64,000 nucleotides of DNA from Embleya scabrispora (GCF_002024165.1 NZ_MWQN01000003.1:310001-374000); one strand, 5' to 3'. Numbered from the stretch's first letter, positions 8,445 through 16,638 are shown. Numbers and translations: made by a program. Notes: generated by a model not told the origin, from the sequence alone.

Positions 8445-9377
8445 ATGTCTTTCGCGACGTTGAGTCGGTGGGATCTGCAATATCCGGTCCTGCACCTCGC
8501 CGTCACCGGCTTCGTATGGGTCCTGGCGCTCGTGTGGCGTCGTCTGGCCCGCGGTCGGGCCGACCGCGACACCGACCCGCACTCGATCGGCGACCACGAC
8601 ATGGCGTTCCTGGCGGGAGGCGCGGCCCGGGTGGCGGACACGGCGCTCGCGGCGCTGCTCGAACGGGGCCGGATCAAGGTCGGGTCCGACGGGCACGTCA
8701 CGGTCCTGCACCGCCCGGACGTCGATGGGAACGACGTGCACGACAACGATCCCGTCGTGCACTGCGTGCTCGACGCACTACGGCGCGGCAATACGCGGAG
8801 CAGCGCCGTCGAGGCACTGCGCCGGCCCGACGCACCGCTCGTCGCGATGGAGGGGAGTCTGGTCGAGCGTGGTCTCGTCGTCCCACCCGGGCGTCGGCGG
8901 CGGGCTCGAATCCCGGCCCATGTGATGCTCGCCGTCGCGATCGGCGGGATCGTTTCGGTCTGGCTGCCCTCGATGTTCGGGGACGATCTCGAAGGGGCGT
9001 CCGCGTTCCTGCTCGGGTTGTCCGCCTTGGGCGCGTGCGCCATCGCGGTCACGCTGGGGGACACACCGGTTCGGGCGAGTGCCACGGGGCGCCGGGTCGT
9101 GAAGGCGATGCGCGCCGAGGTGGAGGCACTTCGGGCCACCCGCCCGGTCGGCGGTGGAACGGCCTCGCAGGCGGCGTCGGCCATGGCGGTCGCCTGTCTC
9201 GGTCTCGCCGCTCTGGAGCCCTCCGAGGCGCGTACGGCACTGCTGAAGTCGGCTCGAGGGGCGGGCGGTCACGACGCCGAGTTCGCCTACGACGTATGGA
9301 ATTCCGGCGGCGGCTGTGCCACCGATGGCTGCGGCGATTGCGACGGTTGCGGGGGTTGCGGGTGCGGATGCGATTGA
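8445..9377 (+). CDS. TIGR04222-type membrane protein with Gly/Cys-rich tail
   Basis: 310 residues from the ATG at 8445 (CAGGGGGT upstream). The N-terminal segment LDLAVTG-like LHLAVTGFVWVLALVWRRLA is a membrane helix, followed by HDMAFLAGGAARVADTALAA and LLERGRIKVGSDGHVTV, a winged-helix-like region typical of TIGR04222. Two further hydrophobic stretches lie near residues 165-205. The extreme C-terminus is GGGCATDGCGDCDGCGGCGC plus GCD, with nine Cys in about 23 residues. The family is widespread in actinobacteria with no known function; the tail looks like a metal-binding or lipidation-like element. Confidence 0.8.
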   Translation: MSFATLSRWDLQYPVLHLAVTGFVWVLALVWRRLARGRADRDTDPHSIGDHDMAFLAGGAARVADTALAALLERGRIKVGSDGHVTVLHRPDVDGNDVHDNDPVVHCVLDALRRGNTRSSAVEALRRPDAPLVAMEGSLVERGLVVPPGRRRRARIPAHVMLAVAIGGIVSVWLPSMFGDDLEGASAFLLGLSALGACAIAVTLGDTPVRASATGRRVVKAMRAEVEALRATRPVGGGTASQAASAMAVACLGLAALEPSEARTALLKSARGAGGHDAEFAYDVWNSGGGCATDGCGDCDGCGGCGCGCD

Positions 9378-9621
9378 GTGGACAGGGCCGCCCGTGTCGG
9401 GCGAGGACGGCCGGGCCGGTCGGCGGCGCGGCCGATGCGATACCGCACCGGGTCAGCGCCGTTGCGCCGGGCCGACACCGGTTGACCCGGGCAGCGGGCC
9501 GAGGATCGCAACCGGCAGCCCGGGCCCGTCCCCTCGACGCCCGAGCCCGGACGTCGCCGGCGGCCCACCCTTTCGCGGGCGACCGCCCGGACAGCACCCG
9601 GGCGGCCTCGACGGCGCACGG

Positions 9622-10062
9622 TCAGCGGCGGCCGGTGGTCAGGACGAGCAGGAACTGGCCGCCTCCCGCCTCGACGTCGGCGGTCACCGGCAGGCCCGGC
9701 ACCAGTCGGGAGAACCGGTCCACCAGCCAATCCGCCGCCTCCCGGGCGTCCCGCGCGGTCGGACAGCGGCCCACGATCTCACGGCCACCTTTGCGCTCCA
9801 GCCTCGCGGCAACGGCGATCAACGGCGCGGGTTCGACCACGTACAGCCGCTCCGGCCAGGCGATGGCCACCTTGACCGCGCCCTTGCGGCTGTTGCACCC
9901 GCGGTGCGCGAGCCGCTCGGCGACCTTGGCCTTCCGGTCGGCGGTCCGACTGTCGACGCTGGGCCCCTGGGGGTCGTTCACCGATTTGTCGAGGTCGACC
10001 GGTTCGTCGCAGACCCAGCATCGCCGGCCGTCGCGTTCGGCCACGTCGTCAAGAAGACTCAT
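9622..10062 (-). CDS. HNH-like zinc-ribbon protein, conserved in streptomycetes
   Basis: 146 residues from the ATG at 10062 (MSLLDDVAERDGRRCWVCDE). The N-terminal CWVC and the later LAHRGCNSRKG resemble an HNH endonuclease zinc-binding core, but the two conserved His of the ββα-metal active site are not clearly present, so nuclease activity is doubtful. The central and C-terminal parts (VKVAIAWPERLYVVEPAPLI, ADWLVDRFSRLVPGLPVTAD) form a second domain of unknown role. The upstream in-frame codons to 10200 are Arg/Pro-rich and lack a ribosome site. The gene is convergent with the TIGR04222 gene. Confidence 0.75.
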   Translation of the reverse strand: MSLLDDVAERDGRRCWVCDEPVDLDKSVNDPQGPSVDSRTADRKAKVAERLAHRGCNSRKGAVKVAIAWPERLYVVEPAPLIAVAARLERKGGREIVGRCPTARDAREAADWLVDRFSRLVPGLPVTADVEAGGGQFLLVLTTGRR

Positions 10063-10215
10063 TCGAGCAAAACTAGCCTGCCCAGCGACCCTCCCGGCAC
10101 ACCAGGACCTCGGTAGAGCCTCGGCAGCGGGCTGGGTCGTCCGCCCGTGCGTGCCGCGCGCCACGCGCCGGCCCGGCCGTCGGCCGGCCGCGGCGCCCAT
10201 CGGCGCCGATGTCGG

Positions 10216-10554
10216 TCATTGCTTCGGCCCGGTTTCGGGCGCGACGTCCTCCGGCAGCAGCGGCCGCATGAATGTGCGCTCGTAGCGCACGACACAACCG
10301 CTCTCGTCGCGAATGCGGTCCGCCGCCACGAAGTCGGCGTCCACGCCGAACAGTTCGCGATAACGCTCGTAGGCGGCCAGGCCGGGGAAGCTGAACAGGG
10401 CCAAGGCCAGGTCGCTCGCCCCCTCGGCGGGCAGGAAGTAGCCGTGATGGGTCCCGCCGTGACGACCCACCAGTTCCATCCAACAACGCCCGAATCGTTC
10501 GAACGCCTCGATCTTGCCGGGATCGATCGTGTAGTGGACGACGCAAGTGATCAT
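10216..10554 (-). CDS. NIPSNAP-family protein
   Basis: 112 residues from the ATG at 10554 (GGGGAAGAG upstream). The sequence CVVHYTIDPGKIEAFERFGR, THHGYFLPAEGASDLALALF and YERTFMRPLLP follows the dimeric alpha/beta-barrel pattern of NIPSNAP proteins, which are similar to antibiotic-biosynthesis monooxygenase folds. Its exact role is unknown. It is 87 bases downstream of the TetR gene on the same strand, so the two are probably cotranscribed and repressed from the operator at 11223-11271. Confidence 0.8.
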   Translation of the reverse strand: MITCVVHYTIDPGKIEAFERFGRCWMELVGRHGGTHHGYFLPAEGASDLALALFSFPGLAAYERYRELFGVDADFVAADRIRDESGCVVRYERTFMRPLLPEDVAPETGPKQ

Positions 10555-10641
10555 CTGCGTACTCTTCCCCGCCGTGCGGTTTCCAGCACGGCTTTGCCGG
10601 ATCATTCCGGACCCGATGCGTCGCAGGCCGGGCGGCCGCCG

Positions 10642-11211
10642 TCAGCACATGGCGCCGGCCGCCCGCACCTCGGCGAGTGTTCGTCGTGCGAGTTCGCCGA
10701 ACGTGTCGTCGTTGGCCGTGTCCGTCCAGCGCTCGTAGGCGATCTTCCAGGCGAGTGCGCCCAGTTCGGCGGCCACGCGCGAGGTCGGGTCGGGCACGCC
10801 GCGACGCTCGAGTGCGTCGATCATCGATGCGGTGAGGCCGAGTCCCTTCAACGCTTCGCGTTCCCGCAGTTCCGGGTTGGCGGCGATCACTGCCGACCTC
10901 CGGGCGCCGAACTCGCGACGATCGCACGTGAAGACCTCCGCGCCGATCATGTCCAGCGCATGCGCCACCGCTTCGAGCGGACCGGCCCCGGTCGGCGCCG
11001 CGTCGATCCCGTCGACGAGCAGTCCGGTCATCGCGCCCCCGCCGAAGAGCACCTCGCGCTTGTCCGGAAAGTGCCGGAAGAACGTGCTCTTCGTGAGCCC
11101 GGCACGCTCCGCGATCTCGATCACCGTCGTGTTCTCGTAGCCCCGTTCCTCGAACAGTTCGAGGGCGGCGACGACGAGTCGCTCGGATGCGTTGGGTTGC
11201 CATCGGGCCAT
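10642..11211 (-). CDS. TetR-family transcriptional repressor
   Basis: 189 residues. Residues 8-55 are a TetR helix-turn-helix (RLVVAALELFEERGYENTTV, AERAGLTKSTFFRHFPDKRE). The rest is a helical ligand-binding domain with Cys at CDRREFG. The divergent MDR gene starts 81 bases away, and the gap holds two copies of an ACGGGAC-n3-GTCCCGT palindrome. It therefore very likely controls itself, the NIPSNAP gene and the oxidoreductase; the ligand is probably an electrophile or quinone that the oxidoreductase handles. Confidence 0.9.
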   Translation of the reverse strand: MARWQPNASERLVVAALELFEERGYENTTVIEIAERAGLTKSTFFRHFPDKREVLFGGGAMTGLLVDGIDAAPTGAGPLEAVAHALDMIGAEVFTCDRREFGARRSAVIAANPELREREALKGLGLTASMIDALERRGVPDPTSRVAAELGALAWKIAYERWTDTANDDTFGELARRTLAEVRAAGAMC

Positions 11212-11222
11212 GAGGACATCGT

Positions 11223-11271
11223 ACGGGACTTGGTCCCGTCATCGGTGTACGGTGATGAGACCAAGTCCCGT
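11223..11271. promoter_or_regulatory. Paired TetR operator between divergent genes
   Basis: 11223-11239 is a perfect inverted repeat, ACGGGAC-TTG-GTCCCGT. 11255-11271 repeats it as ATGAGAC-CAA-GTCCCGT with the right arm intact. The two 17-bp sites are 15 bp apart and together form a larger inverted repeat centred near 11247. They lie between the TetR start (11211) and the MDR start (11293), so binding would block both promoters. Confidence 0.75.
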
Positions 11272-11292
11272 CACGTTTCCCTGGAGATACGC

Positions 11293-12237
11293 ATGAGCCG
11301 AGCCGTTCGCTATGAGACGTTCGGAGGCCCCGAGGTGCTGGAGGTACGAGAGGTCGCGGAACCGCATGCCGGACCGGGCGAGATCCGTGTTCGTGTCACG
11401 GCGGCCGGTCTGAATCCCATGGACTGGGGTATCGCCGCGCAGCCCGAGGTGGCGGCCCGGTTCGGCATCACCGCCCCGGCCGGCTTCGGGTTCGACTTCG
11501 CCGGGGTCGTCGACGAGGTCGACGCCGGCGCCACGGGTTTCGCCGTGGGCGACCGTGTCCACGGCGGCGCGCCGGGCCGGGCCGTTGCCGATTTCGTGGT
11601 GGTCACGACGCCCACCGGGGCGACCGAGCCGCTGTGGCATACGCCGGAGGGAATCAGCAGCGAGGTGGCGGCCACGCTCCCGGTCGCCGGCATGACCGCC
11701 GCCGCCGCGTTGGCGGTGATGGAACCGCGTTCCGGCGACACCGTCCTGGTCGGCGGCGCCGCGGGCGGCGTGGGTGTGTTCGCCGTACAGCTCGCGAAGC
11801 TCACCGGTGCCAGGGTGATCGGGACCGCCGCGGAGGGCACATTCGAGTTCCTGCGCCGGTTCGGTGTCGAGCCCGTGGCCTACGGCTCCGGACTGGCGGA
11901 GCGGGTACGGGCCCTGGCCCCGGAGGGCGTGACCGCGGCGACCGATCTGTTCGGCGTCGAAACGGCCGAGACCGCGCTCGCGCTCGGTGTACCGCCCGAG
12001 CGGATCTCCACGATCGCCGCAGGGCCCAATCCCCCCGGCGGCGTCCGCGCGACCGGCGGTTACGACGCGGACCCGAACGCGATGAAGCGGATCACCGACG
12101 CAATCCTCGACGGCGGGATCACCGTGCCGATCGCCGCGACGTTCCCGATCGAGCGGATCCGCGACGCGGTGACCCTGCAGGCCGGACGCCACGTCCACGG
12201 CAAGGTCGTGATCACGCTGGAGCCTCGTCTCCGTTGA
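11293..12237 (+). CDS. Quinone oxidoreductase-like zinc-independent MDR enzyme
   Basis: 314 residues from the ATG at 11293 (CTGGAGATAC upstream). It is a medium-chain dehydrogenase/reductase: GroES-like N-terminal half (VRVTAAGLNPMDWGI, GFGFDFAGVVDEVDAGATGF) and Rossmann half (VLVGGAAGGVGVFAVQLAKL, the NADPH-binding GxxGxxG). The Cys/His zinc ligands are absent, as in QorA/crystallin-type NADPH:quinone reductases. It probably reduces quinones or enones using NADPH in the cytosol. It is divergent from the TetR gene and shares its operator region, which suggests induction by its own substrate. Confidence 0.9.
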   Translation: MSRAVRYETFGGPEVLEVREVAEPHAGPGEIRVRVTAAGLNPMDWGIAAQPEVAARFGITAPAGFGFDFAGVVDEVDAGATGFAVGDRVHGGAPGRAVADFVVVTTPTGATEPLWHTPEGISSEVAATLPVAGMTAAAALAVMEPRSGDTVLVGGAAGGVGVFAVQLAKLTGARVIGTAAEGTFEFLRRFGVEPVAYGSGLAERVRALAPEGVTAATDLFGVETAETALALGVPPERISTIAAGPNPPGGVRATGGYDADPNAMKRITDAILDGGITVPIAATFPIERIRDAVTLQAGRHVHGKVVITLEPRLR

Positions 12238-12353
12238 ACGACGCACGACGCTCCGTTCGTCGCGTCGCCGGGCTCGGATCCAACCCTCCGGGGCGGCAAA
12301 CGGGGCCGGTTGGAGGCGGGTGGCGGAGCCGGCGACCGGCGCGACCCCGGGAC

Positions 12354-12377
12354 CTTTATTCCAGTACTAGAATAAAG
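12354..12377. promoter_or_regulatory. PadR operator palindrome overlapping the start region
   Basis: CTTTATTC (12354-12361) and GAATAAAG (12370-12377) are perfect inverted arms, and the centre AGTACT (12363-12368) is itself palindromic, so 24 bp are symmetric except for one base pair. This AT-rich island stands out in GC-rich DNA. It ends 2 bases before the ATG at 12380, and TAGAAT (12368-12373) could be the -10 of a leaderless transcript. This is a likely autoregulatory site for the PadR-GyrI protein. Confidence 0.75.
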
Positions 12378-12379
12378 AC

Positions 12380-13567
12380 ATGGACCGAGGCATGACCGCC
12401 GCCGAGCTCACGTTGCTCGGCCTGCTGGTGGAGCAACCCAGGCACGGCTACGAACTGGAGGAGGTGATCTCCGAGCGCGGCATGCGCGAATGGACGGAGA
12501 TCGGCTTCAGCTCCATCTACTACCTGCTGACCCGACTTCGAGAACGGGGCCTGATCACCCCGACCGATCCGACCCGATCCGCGGGCGGCAAGACGCGCAA
12601 GGTCTACACCGCGACCCCCGAAGGGCACCGGGCATGCGCCGCCGCGGCCGAGGAGGCCATCGCGGAACTGCATCCGGTGTTCCCACGCATTCTGGTGGGC
12701 CTGGCCAACGCCCCGGCCATCGACCGGGAGCGCTTGCTCGCCGCCCTCGATCGGCGTTCCCGCGCACTCGCCGAACGCATCGAACAGGTCGGCCGAACCG
12801 CCGGCGCGGACCGGCAGGCCCCGGATTTCGTCCGCGCCATCTTCGACCACGCCCTCGGCCAGTTGTCGGCCGAGGCCGAGTGGCTGTCCGACTACCGAGC
12901 CTCGCTCGACACACCACCCCACGACCGGAAAGGTGCGGCACCCGTGACTCCGTACGACGTGAAGCGTGAGCACAAGGATCTGTACGCACCCAAGAACACC
13001 ACCTGGGCCATCGTCGACGTCCCCGAGCAGCGGTTCATCGCCATCGACGGCACCGGGGATCCGAACACCTCATCCGCATACGCCGACGCGGTCGCGGCCC
13101 TGTACTCGGTCGCCTACACCCTGAAGTTCGCCGCCAAGCGGACGGACGCCGGCGACTTCGTCGTCGCTCCGCTGGAGGGGCTGTGGTGGGCGGACCGGCC
13201 GGAAGTCTTCACCACCCGCGCCAAGGACAGCTGGAACTGGACGATGCTCATCGCCATGCCCCCCTGGATCACGAAGAAGATGATCGAGGAGGCCAAGGAC
13301 ACGGCGCTCGCCAAGAAGAAGCTGCCCGCGATCTCCGAGATACGCCACCTGACGCTCCACGAAGGGCCCAGCGCCCAAGTACTGCACATCGGCCCCTACG
13401 ACGACGAGGCGCCGGTCCTGCACGAGCTCCACCACACCTACTTCGAGGCCAACTCCCTACGGCACGGGGGCCTGCACCACGAGATCTACCTCAGCGACCC
13501 CCGCAAGACCGCCCCCGAGAAGATGAAGACCGTCCTGCGCCAGCCGGTCCAGCCCGTCGACCGGTAA
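12380..13567 (+). CDS. PadR-family regulator fused to a GyrI-like ligand-binding domain
   Basis: 395 residues. Residues ~5-95 are a PadR winged helix (LTLLGLLVEQPRHGYELEEV, SSIYYLLTRLRERGLI, GKTRKVYTATPEG), followed by a helical dimerisation part to ~175. From ~190 (VTPYDVKREHKDLYAPKNTT) to the end is a GyrI/AraC-effector-like domain (EQRFIAIDGTGDPN, AQVLHIGPYDDEAP, HHEIYLSDPRKTAPEKMKTV) that is usually a separate ~200-residue protein. An in-frame GTG at 12944 with GGAAAGG upstream could also start the second domain alone. It is probably a one-component sensor of an aromatic or cationic drug. There is no ribosome site before ATG 12380, so translation is probably leaderless. Confidence 0.85.
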   Translation: MDRGMTAAELTLLGLLVEQPRHGYELEEVISERGMREWTEIGFSSIYYLLTRLRERGLITPTDPTRSAGGKTRKVYTATPEGHRACAAAAEEAIAELHPVFPRILVGLANAPAIDRERLLAALDRRSRALAERIEQVGRTAGADRQAPDFVRAIFDHALGQLSAEAEWLSDYRASLDTPPHDRKGAAPVTPYDVKREHKDLYAPKNTTWAIVDVPEQRFIAIDGTGDPNTSSAYADAVAALYSVAYTLKFAAKRTDAGDFVVAPLEGLWWADRPEVFTTRAKDSWNWTMLIAMPPWITKKMIEEAKDTALAKKKLPAISEIRHLTLHEGPSAQVLHIGPYDDEAPVLHELHHTYFEANSLRHGGLHHEIYLSDPRKTAPEKMKTVLRQPVQPVDR

Positions 13568-13661
13568 CGGATGCCGTTGCCGGTACTTCGAAAAGCCACG
13601 GCGACCTTCGCCGAGCCGAGCGGCACGCGGAACCGAAGGACGTCGCCGGCGCGGATGCGCT

Positions 13662-13709
13662 CGAACGTGTTCCACCCCCGGCGTCGAGACCGGGGGCGGA
13701 ACGCGTTCG
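13662..13709. terminator. Long hairpin between convergent genes
   Basis: The arms 13662-13681 and 13690-13709 pair over 20 bp (starting CGAACGTGTTCC) with two non-Watson-Crick positions and an 8-base loop. It lies between the PadR-GyrI gene and the oppositely oriented small secreted-protein gene and probably terminates transcripts from both sides. There is no T-run, as is common in streptomycetes. Confidence 0.65.
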
Positions 13710-13811
13710 ACGCATGTCCGAAGCGGACGGCATGTCGGGCCCGCCGCGGTTCAGGGCCGCGACGACCGGTGACCCGTTTGCGGATCACGGCCGAACGCCC
13801 GGCGCTGCGGA

Positions 13812-14180
13812 TCAGATCAGGCGCAGGTACAGGGCGACGCTGTTGCCGGGCGCGTTCCAGGCGAACGTCTTCTTGTTGTTCTTGGGGCAGGCGTTGGCGC
13901 TGTTGACCGCCACCGAGCCGACGCTGCCGTAGACCTCGGCGCACTTTCCGTCGGCCTTGGTGTCCTTCACGTAGCCGTCGACGTAGACCCGGCCGCCCGA
14001 ACACCAAACGGTCCAGTGCGCCTCGCCGCCGTTGACGTGGACGTCCTTCGTCTCCGGGCATCGCCCCAGCACACTCACCTGCCCGGACGGCGCGGCGGGC
14101 GCCGCCGAGGCAACGGCCGTCCCGGAGCATGCCGCGAAGGCTGCCGCCGCGACGAGCCCCATGGTCATGCGTCGTTTCAT
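13812..14180 (-). CDS. Small secreted protein with four cysteines
   Basis: 122 residues. The N-terminus MKRRMTMGLVAAAAFAACSG is a signal peptide, with cleavage near ASA (about residue 27). The mature ~95 residues contain Cys in GRCPET, VWCSGG, GKCAEV and NACPKN, enough for two disulfides, plus VYVDGYVKDTKADG beta-type sequence. Streptomycetes secrete many small proteins of this form with unknown roles. The gene is monocistronic and convergent with PadR-GyrI, and the hairpin at 13662 lies downstream of it. Confidence 0.7.
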   Translation of the reverse strand: MKRRMTMGLVAAAAFAACSGTAVASAAPAAPSGQVSVLGRCPETKDVHVNGGEAHWTVWCSGGRVYVDGYVKDTKADGKCAEVYGSVGSVAVNSANACPKNNKKTFAWNAPGNSVALYLRLI

Positions 14181-14634
14181 GGTCCTGTCTCCCGTCTGTC
14201 ACCGGTTGTGCAATGGCAGGACGACGCTATCCACGGGGCCGGCCGGACACGTCAAACGTGGGGTGGATCCATCCCCACCACGGTCGTTCTACACGCGAGC
14301 GTCGGCATACCACCGTCGTGCCGGCCGACGAGAACGGGACCACGGGCGCCGAAACCGGATCCCAAGCACCCGGCCCACTCGGTAAGGCTCCCCGGAGGAC
14401 CCGACCCCACCACCATCCCGCTCCCCCGTTGCCGGCCGGTTCTCGCCTACCGACGCGCGCCGATGTCACAGGACGTGCGGCGGTTCCCACCGATCCGGAT
14501 TGGGTGAATCCGCGGCGTATCGCGGATGTATCGAAAAACGCATACGCCACCACGACAGGTCTCCGAGTTTCGTGGAGACGGCACGGCGCACAGCACATCC
14601 AAAGCAGGTGGATCGATCGGGAAGGACCGTGATC
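14181..14634. other. 454-bp divergent intergenic region
   Basis: It separates a minus-strand secreted-protein gene from a plus-strand hydrolase gene, so it should hold two promoters. At 14258-14278, GTGGGG, TGGATCCA, T, CCCCAC form an inverted repeat around a palindromic core, a candidate operator. Near 14490-14520, a GATCCGGATT...AATCCGCGG arrangement recalls the GATCC units seen elsewhere in the window. No gene is convincing here. Confidence 0.4.
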
Positions 14635-15888
14635 ATGGATCCGGATTCCGTACGTGGCGTCGACCGACGGCGGCTCCTCGGATGGGGCGGGGTGGCGGCG
14701 GCCGGCGCGGCGGCGATCGGTGTGCCGCTCGTGGGCGCCGCACCCGGCCACGCCGACCCCGCCCCGGCCGGTGCCGACATCCCGCCGGACACCCGACCCG
14801 GCGGAGCCTACGACCGGTACGTGGCGAACCTGGCCGCCGACGACAAGTTCTCCGGCGTCGTGATGTTGTCGCACCGGGGCCGGACGGTGCTCTCGCGCAG
14901 CTACGGCATGGCCGACCGGGAGAAGCGGATCCGCAACCACGAGGGCACCGCGTTCAACCTCAGCTCGGCCGGCAAGCCGTTCGGCGCGGTGGCCATCCTG
15001 CAACTGGCGCAGCGGGGCAAGGTGAACTTGTGGGACACGGTTGGCACCTACCTGAAGGGCTTCGCCCCGGAGATCGCCGGGCAGGTGACCATCCACCATC
15101 TGCTCTCCGGTACGTCCGGGTTGAACTCCCCCGATGAGGACCTGGAGCGCGTCTTCCAAAGCCGGGAGGAGATGCACGAATACTGCGAGCGGTGGGCCCG
15201 GCAGGCGAAGCTGGTGTCGGCCCCCGGCACTCCCACCGAGCACGCCGGTGCAGAGGTCGCCATCCCCGCGATGATCGTGGAGGCCGTGACCGGCACGACG
15301 TACTGGGACTACGTCGAGGAACACCTCTTCGGGCGCTGCGGCATGACCGGCACGGCCTTCTACACCAGGCCGCAGTGGCTCACCGACGAGCACATCGCAC
15401 ACTCGTACATGCGCCAGAGCGACGGCAGCCGGGTGGACGCCGTCCGCAACCTCGACAAGGGCAGCCCCGACCCGTACCAGCTCGGCAAGAACCCGGCCCG
15501 CGGCTTCATCGATCCGCCCGGGGACGGGGGCTTCGCCACCGCGCCGGACCTGATCCGGTTCGCGCACGCACTGGGCGACGGCACGGTGCTGGACCGGCCC
15601 TACGCCGAGCTGTTCACCGGTGCCAAGATCCCCCATGGCCCCCAGGTGAACGGGCGGGGCAGCCGGGCAACGCCCGCCGACGCGTCATTCGGGGCGTACA
15701 CGTTGCCGGTCAGCCTCATCAACGGTCAGTGGGTGATCGGGCGCGCCGGAGTCAATCCCGGCAGCGTCGCCAGTTGGAACATCTACCCCTACACCGGCTG
15801 GGTCGGCGTCATCCTCGGCAATCACGACGACGTGCCTTTCCAGGAGATCATCGAACGGGAGATCCAGGCCGTCACCGGCAGACGGTGA
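14635..15888 (+). CDS. Tat-exported beta-lactamase-fold serine hydrolase with altered YxN motif
   Basis: 417 residues from the ATG at 14635 (GAAGGA 8 bases upstream). The N-terminus has a twin-arginine signal (DRRRLLGWGGVAAAGAAAIG). The domain is of the class C beta-lactamase/DD-peptidase/esterase fold: FSGVVMLSHRGRTVLSRSYG, then SxxK as S111-A-G-K114, and IVEAVTGTTYWDYVEEHLFG. Where family members have YSN, this protein has H203-A-G, so the usual general-base Tyr and the Asn are missing. A late HxG-like element is not obvious. It is extracellular; it may be a weak or specialised esterase, or a non-catalytic binding protein. Confidence 0.8.
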   Translation: MDPDSVRGVDRRRLLGWGGVAAAGAAAIGVPLVGAAPGHADPAPAGADIPPDTRPGGAYDRYVANLAADDKFSGVVMLSHRGRTVLSRSYGMADREKRIRNHEGTAFNLSSAGKPFGAVAILQLAQRGKVNLWDTVGTYLKGFAPEIAGQVTIHHLLSGTSGLNSPDEDLERVFQSREEMHEYCERWARQAKLVSAPGTPTEHAGAEVAIPAMIVEAVTGTTYWDYVEEHLFGRCGMTGTAFYTRPQWLTDEHIAHSYMRQSDGSRVDAVRNLDKGSPDPYQLGKNPARGFIDPPGDGGFATAPDLIRFAHALGDGTVLDRPYAELFTGAKIPHGPQVNGRGSRATPADASFGAYTLPVSLINGQWVIGRAGVNPGSVASWNIYPYTGWVGVILGNHDDVPFQEIIEREIQAVTGRR

Positions 15889-16037
15889 CACACGCCCCCA
15901 CCGACGGCACGGCGACACCGCGAAACGTTCCACTCACGACATCGACTCCCGCGTCCGCTCGTATCCGTCTGCGAGAGTTGGCTACCTGCGGACGGCGCCC
16001 GCCGGGATTCCGCACTCATGCGCGCGAGGGAGTCGAC

Positions 16038-16592
16038 GTGATACCGACCGAGGCGGATCTCACCGAAGCCGTGTACCGGGCCGCCGGTGCCGCCGTCTCG
16101 GACCTGTTCCGGGAATTCCCGGAACACGACTTCTACTACTGCGCGTTGGTCACGCCGGGCGAGGCCTTCGGCCCGTCGCTGTCGGCCTGGTCGAGCCAGG
16201 CCCTGGCCACCGCGGCGGGCGGATCCGCGACCGAGGCCGACATGTTGCGGTGGTCCTACGCGGACTCGCCCTTCTGCACCTACGGGGAGCGTCACCTCGC
16301 CCCGATCAGAAGCCTCTTCGACGCCCGACCGCAAGTCTTCGAACTCCCCGACGACGAGGCGGAGGCCGAGTTCGAACTCCGGCTGCGCGCGATGGTCGCG
16401 GCAATGGCCCGCCTCGACGCGGAAGGGCTCTTCGGCCACGGCGAGCAACGCCTGTCCATCGTCGCCGTCGTCGAGGTCCCCGGTGACGATGCCGAGAACG
16501 CCGCCCGCGCCTCCGCCCTGAATCCTCCGACAGCCGCCGCGACATACGTGGCCGCGAACTCGCCCACAACCCCACTCCGAAACCCCCGGTAG
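16038..16592 (+). CDS. DUF4303-like cytosolic protein
   Basis: 184 residues from GTG 16038 with GAGGGAG about 6 bases upstream. Sequence features include LTEAVYRAAGAAVSDLFREF, FYYCALVTPGEAFGPSLSAW, MLRWSYADSPFCTYGERHLA and a C-terminal region of helices (MVAAMARLDAEGLFGHGEQR). This fits DUF4303, a family often found near contact-dependent or immunity-type genes but of unknown function; the assignment is by eye. There is no signal peptide. It lies between the serine hydrolase and the phosphoketolase on the same strand, with 149 and 116 base gaps. Confidence 0.65.
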   Translation: MIPTEADLTEAVYRAAGAAVSDLFREFPEHDFYYCALVTPGEAFGPSLSAWSSQALATAAGGSATEADMLRWSYADSPFCTYGERHLAPIRSLFDARPQVFELPDDEAEAEFELRLRAMVAAMARLDAEGLFGHGEQRLSIVAVVEVPGDDAENAARASALNPPTAAATYVAANSPTTPLRNPR

Positions 16593-16622
16593 CCCGAGGT
16601 CGCCCGTGTGGCCCCTGCCCGT

Positions 16623-16638
16623 AGGGCCGTTCGGCCCT
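16623..16638. promoter_or_regulatory. DevR/OsdR-like palindrome upstream of phosphoketolase
   Basis: AGGGCC-GTTC-GGCCCT is a perfect 6+6 inverted repeat, 70 bases before the phosphoketolase ATG. The identical 16-mer occurs at 22559-22574, and variants occur at 20384 and 24692. The GGGnC...GnCCC symmetry resembles sites of NarL-type dormancy regulators (DevR/OsdR). A role as activator site is inferred. Confidence 0.6.

Noticed and set aside
11239-12246. 335-codon minus-strand frame opposite the MDR oxidoreductase
   Set aside because: The MDR gene has all the family motifs and a ribosome site; the antisense product has none.
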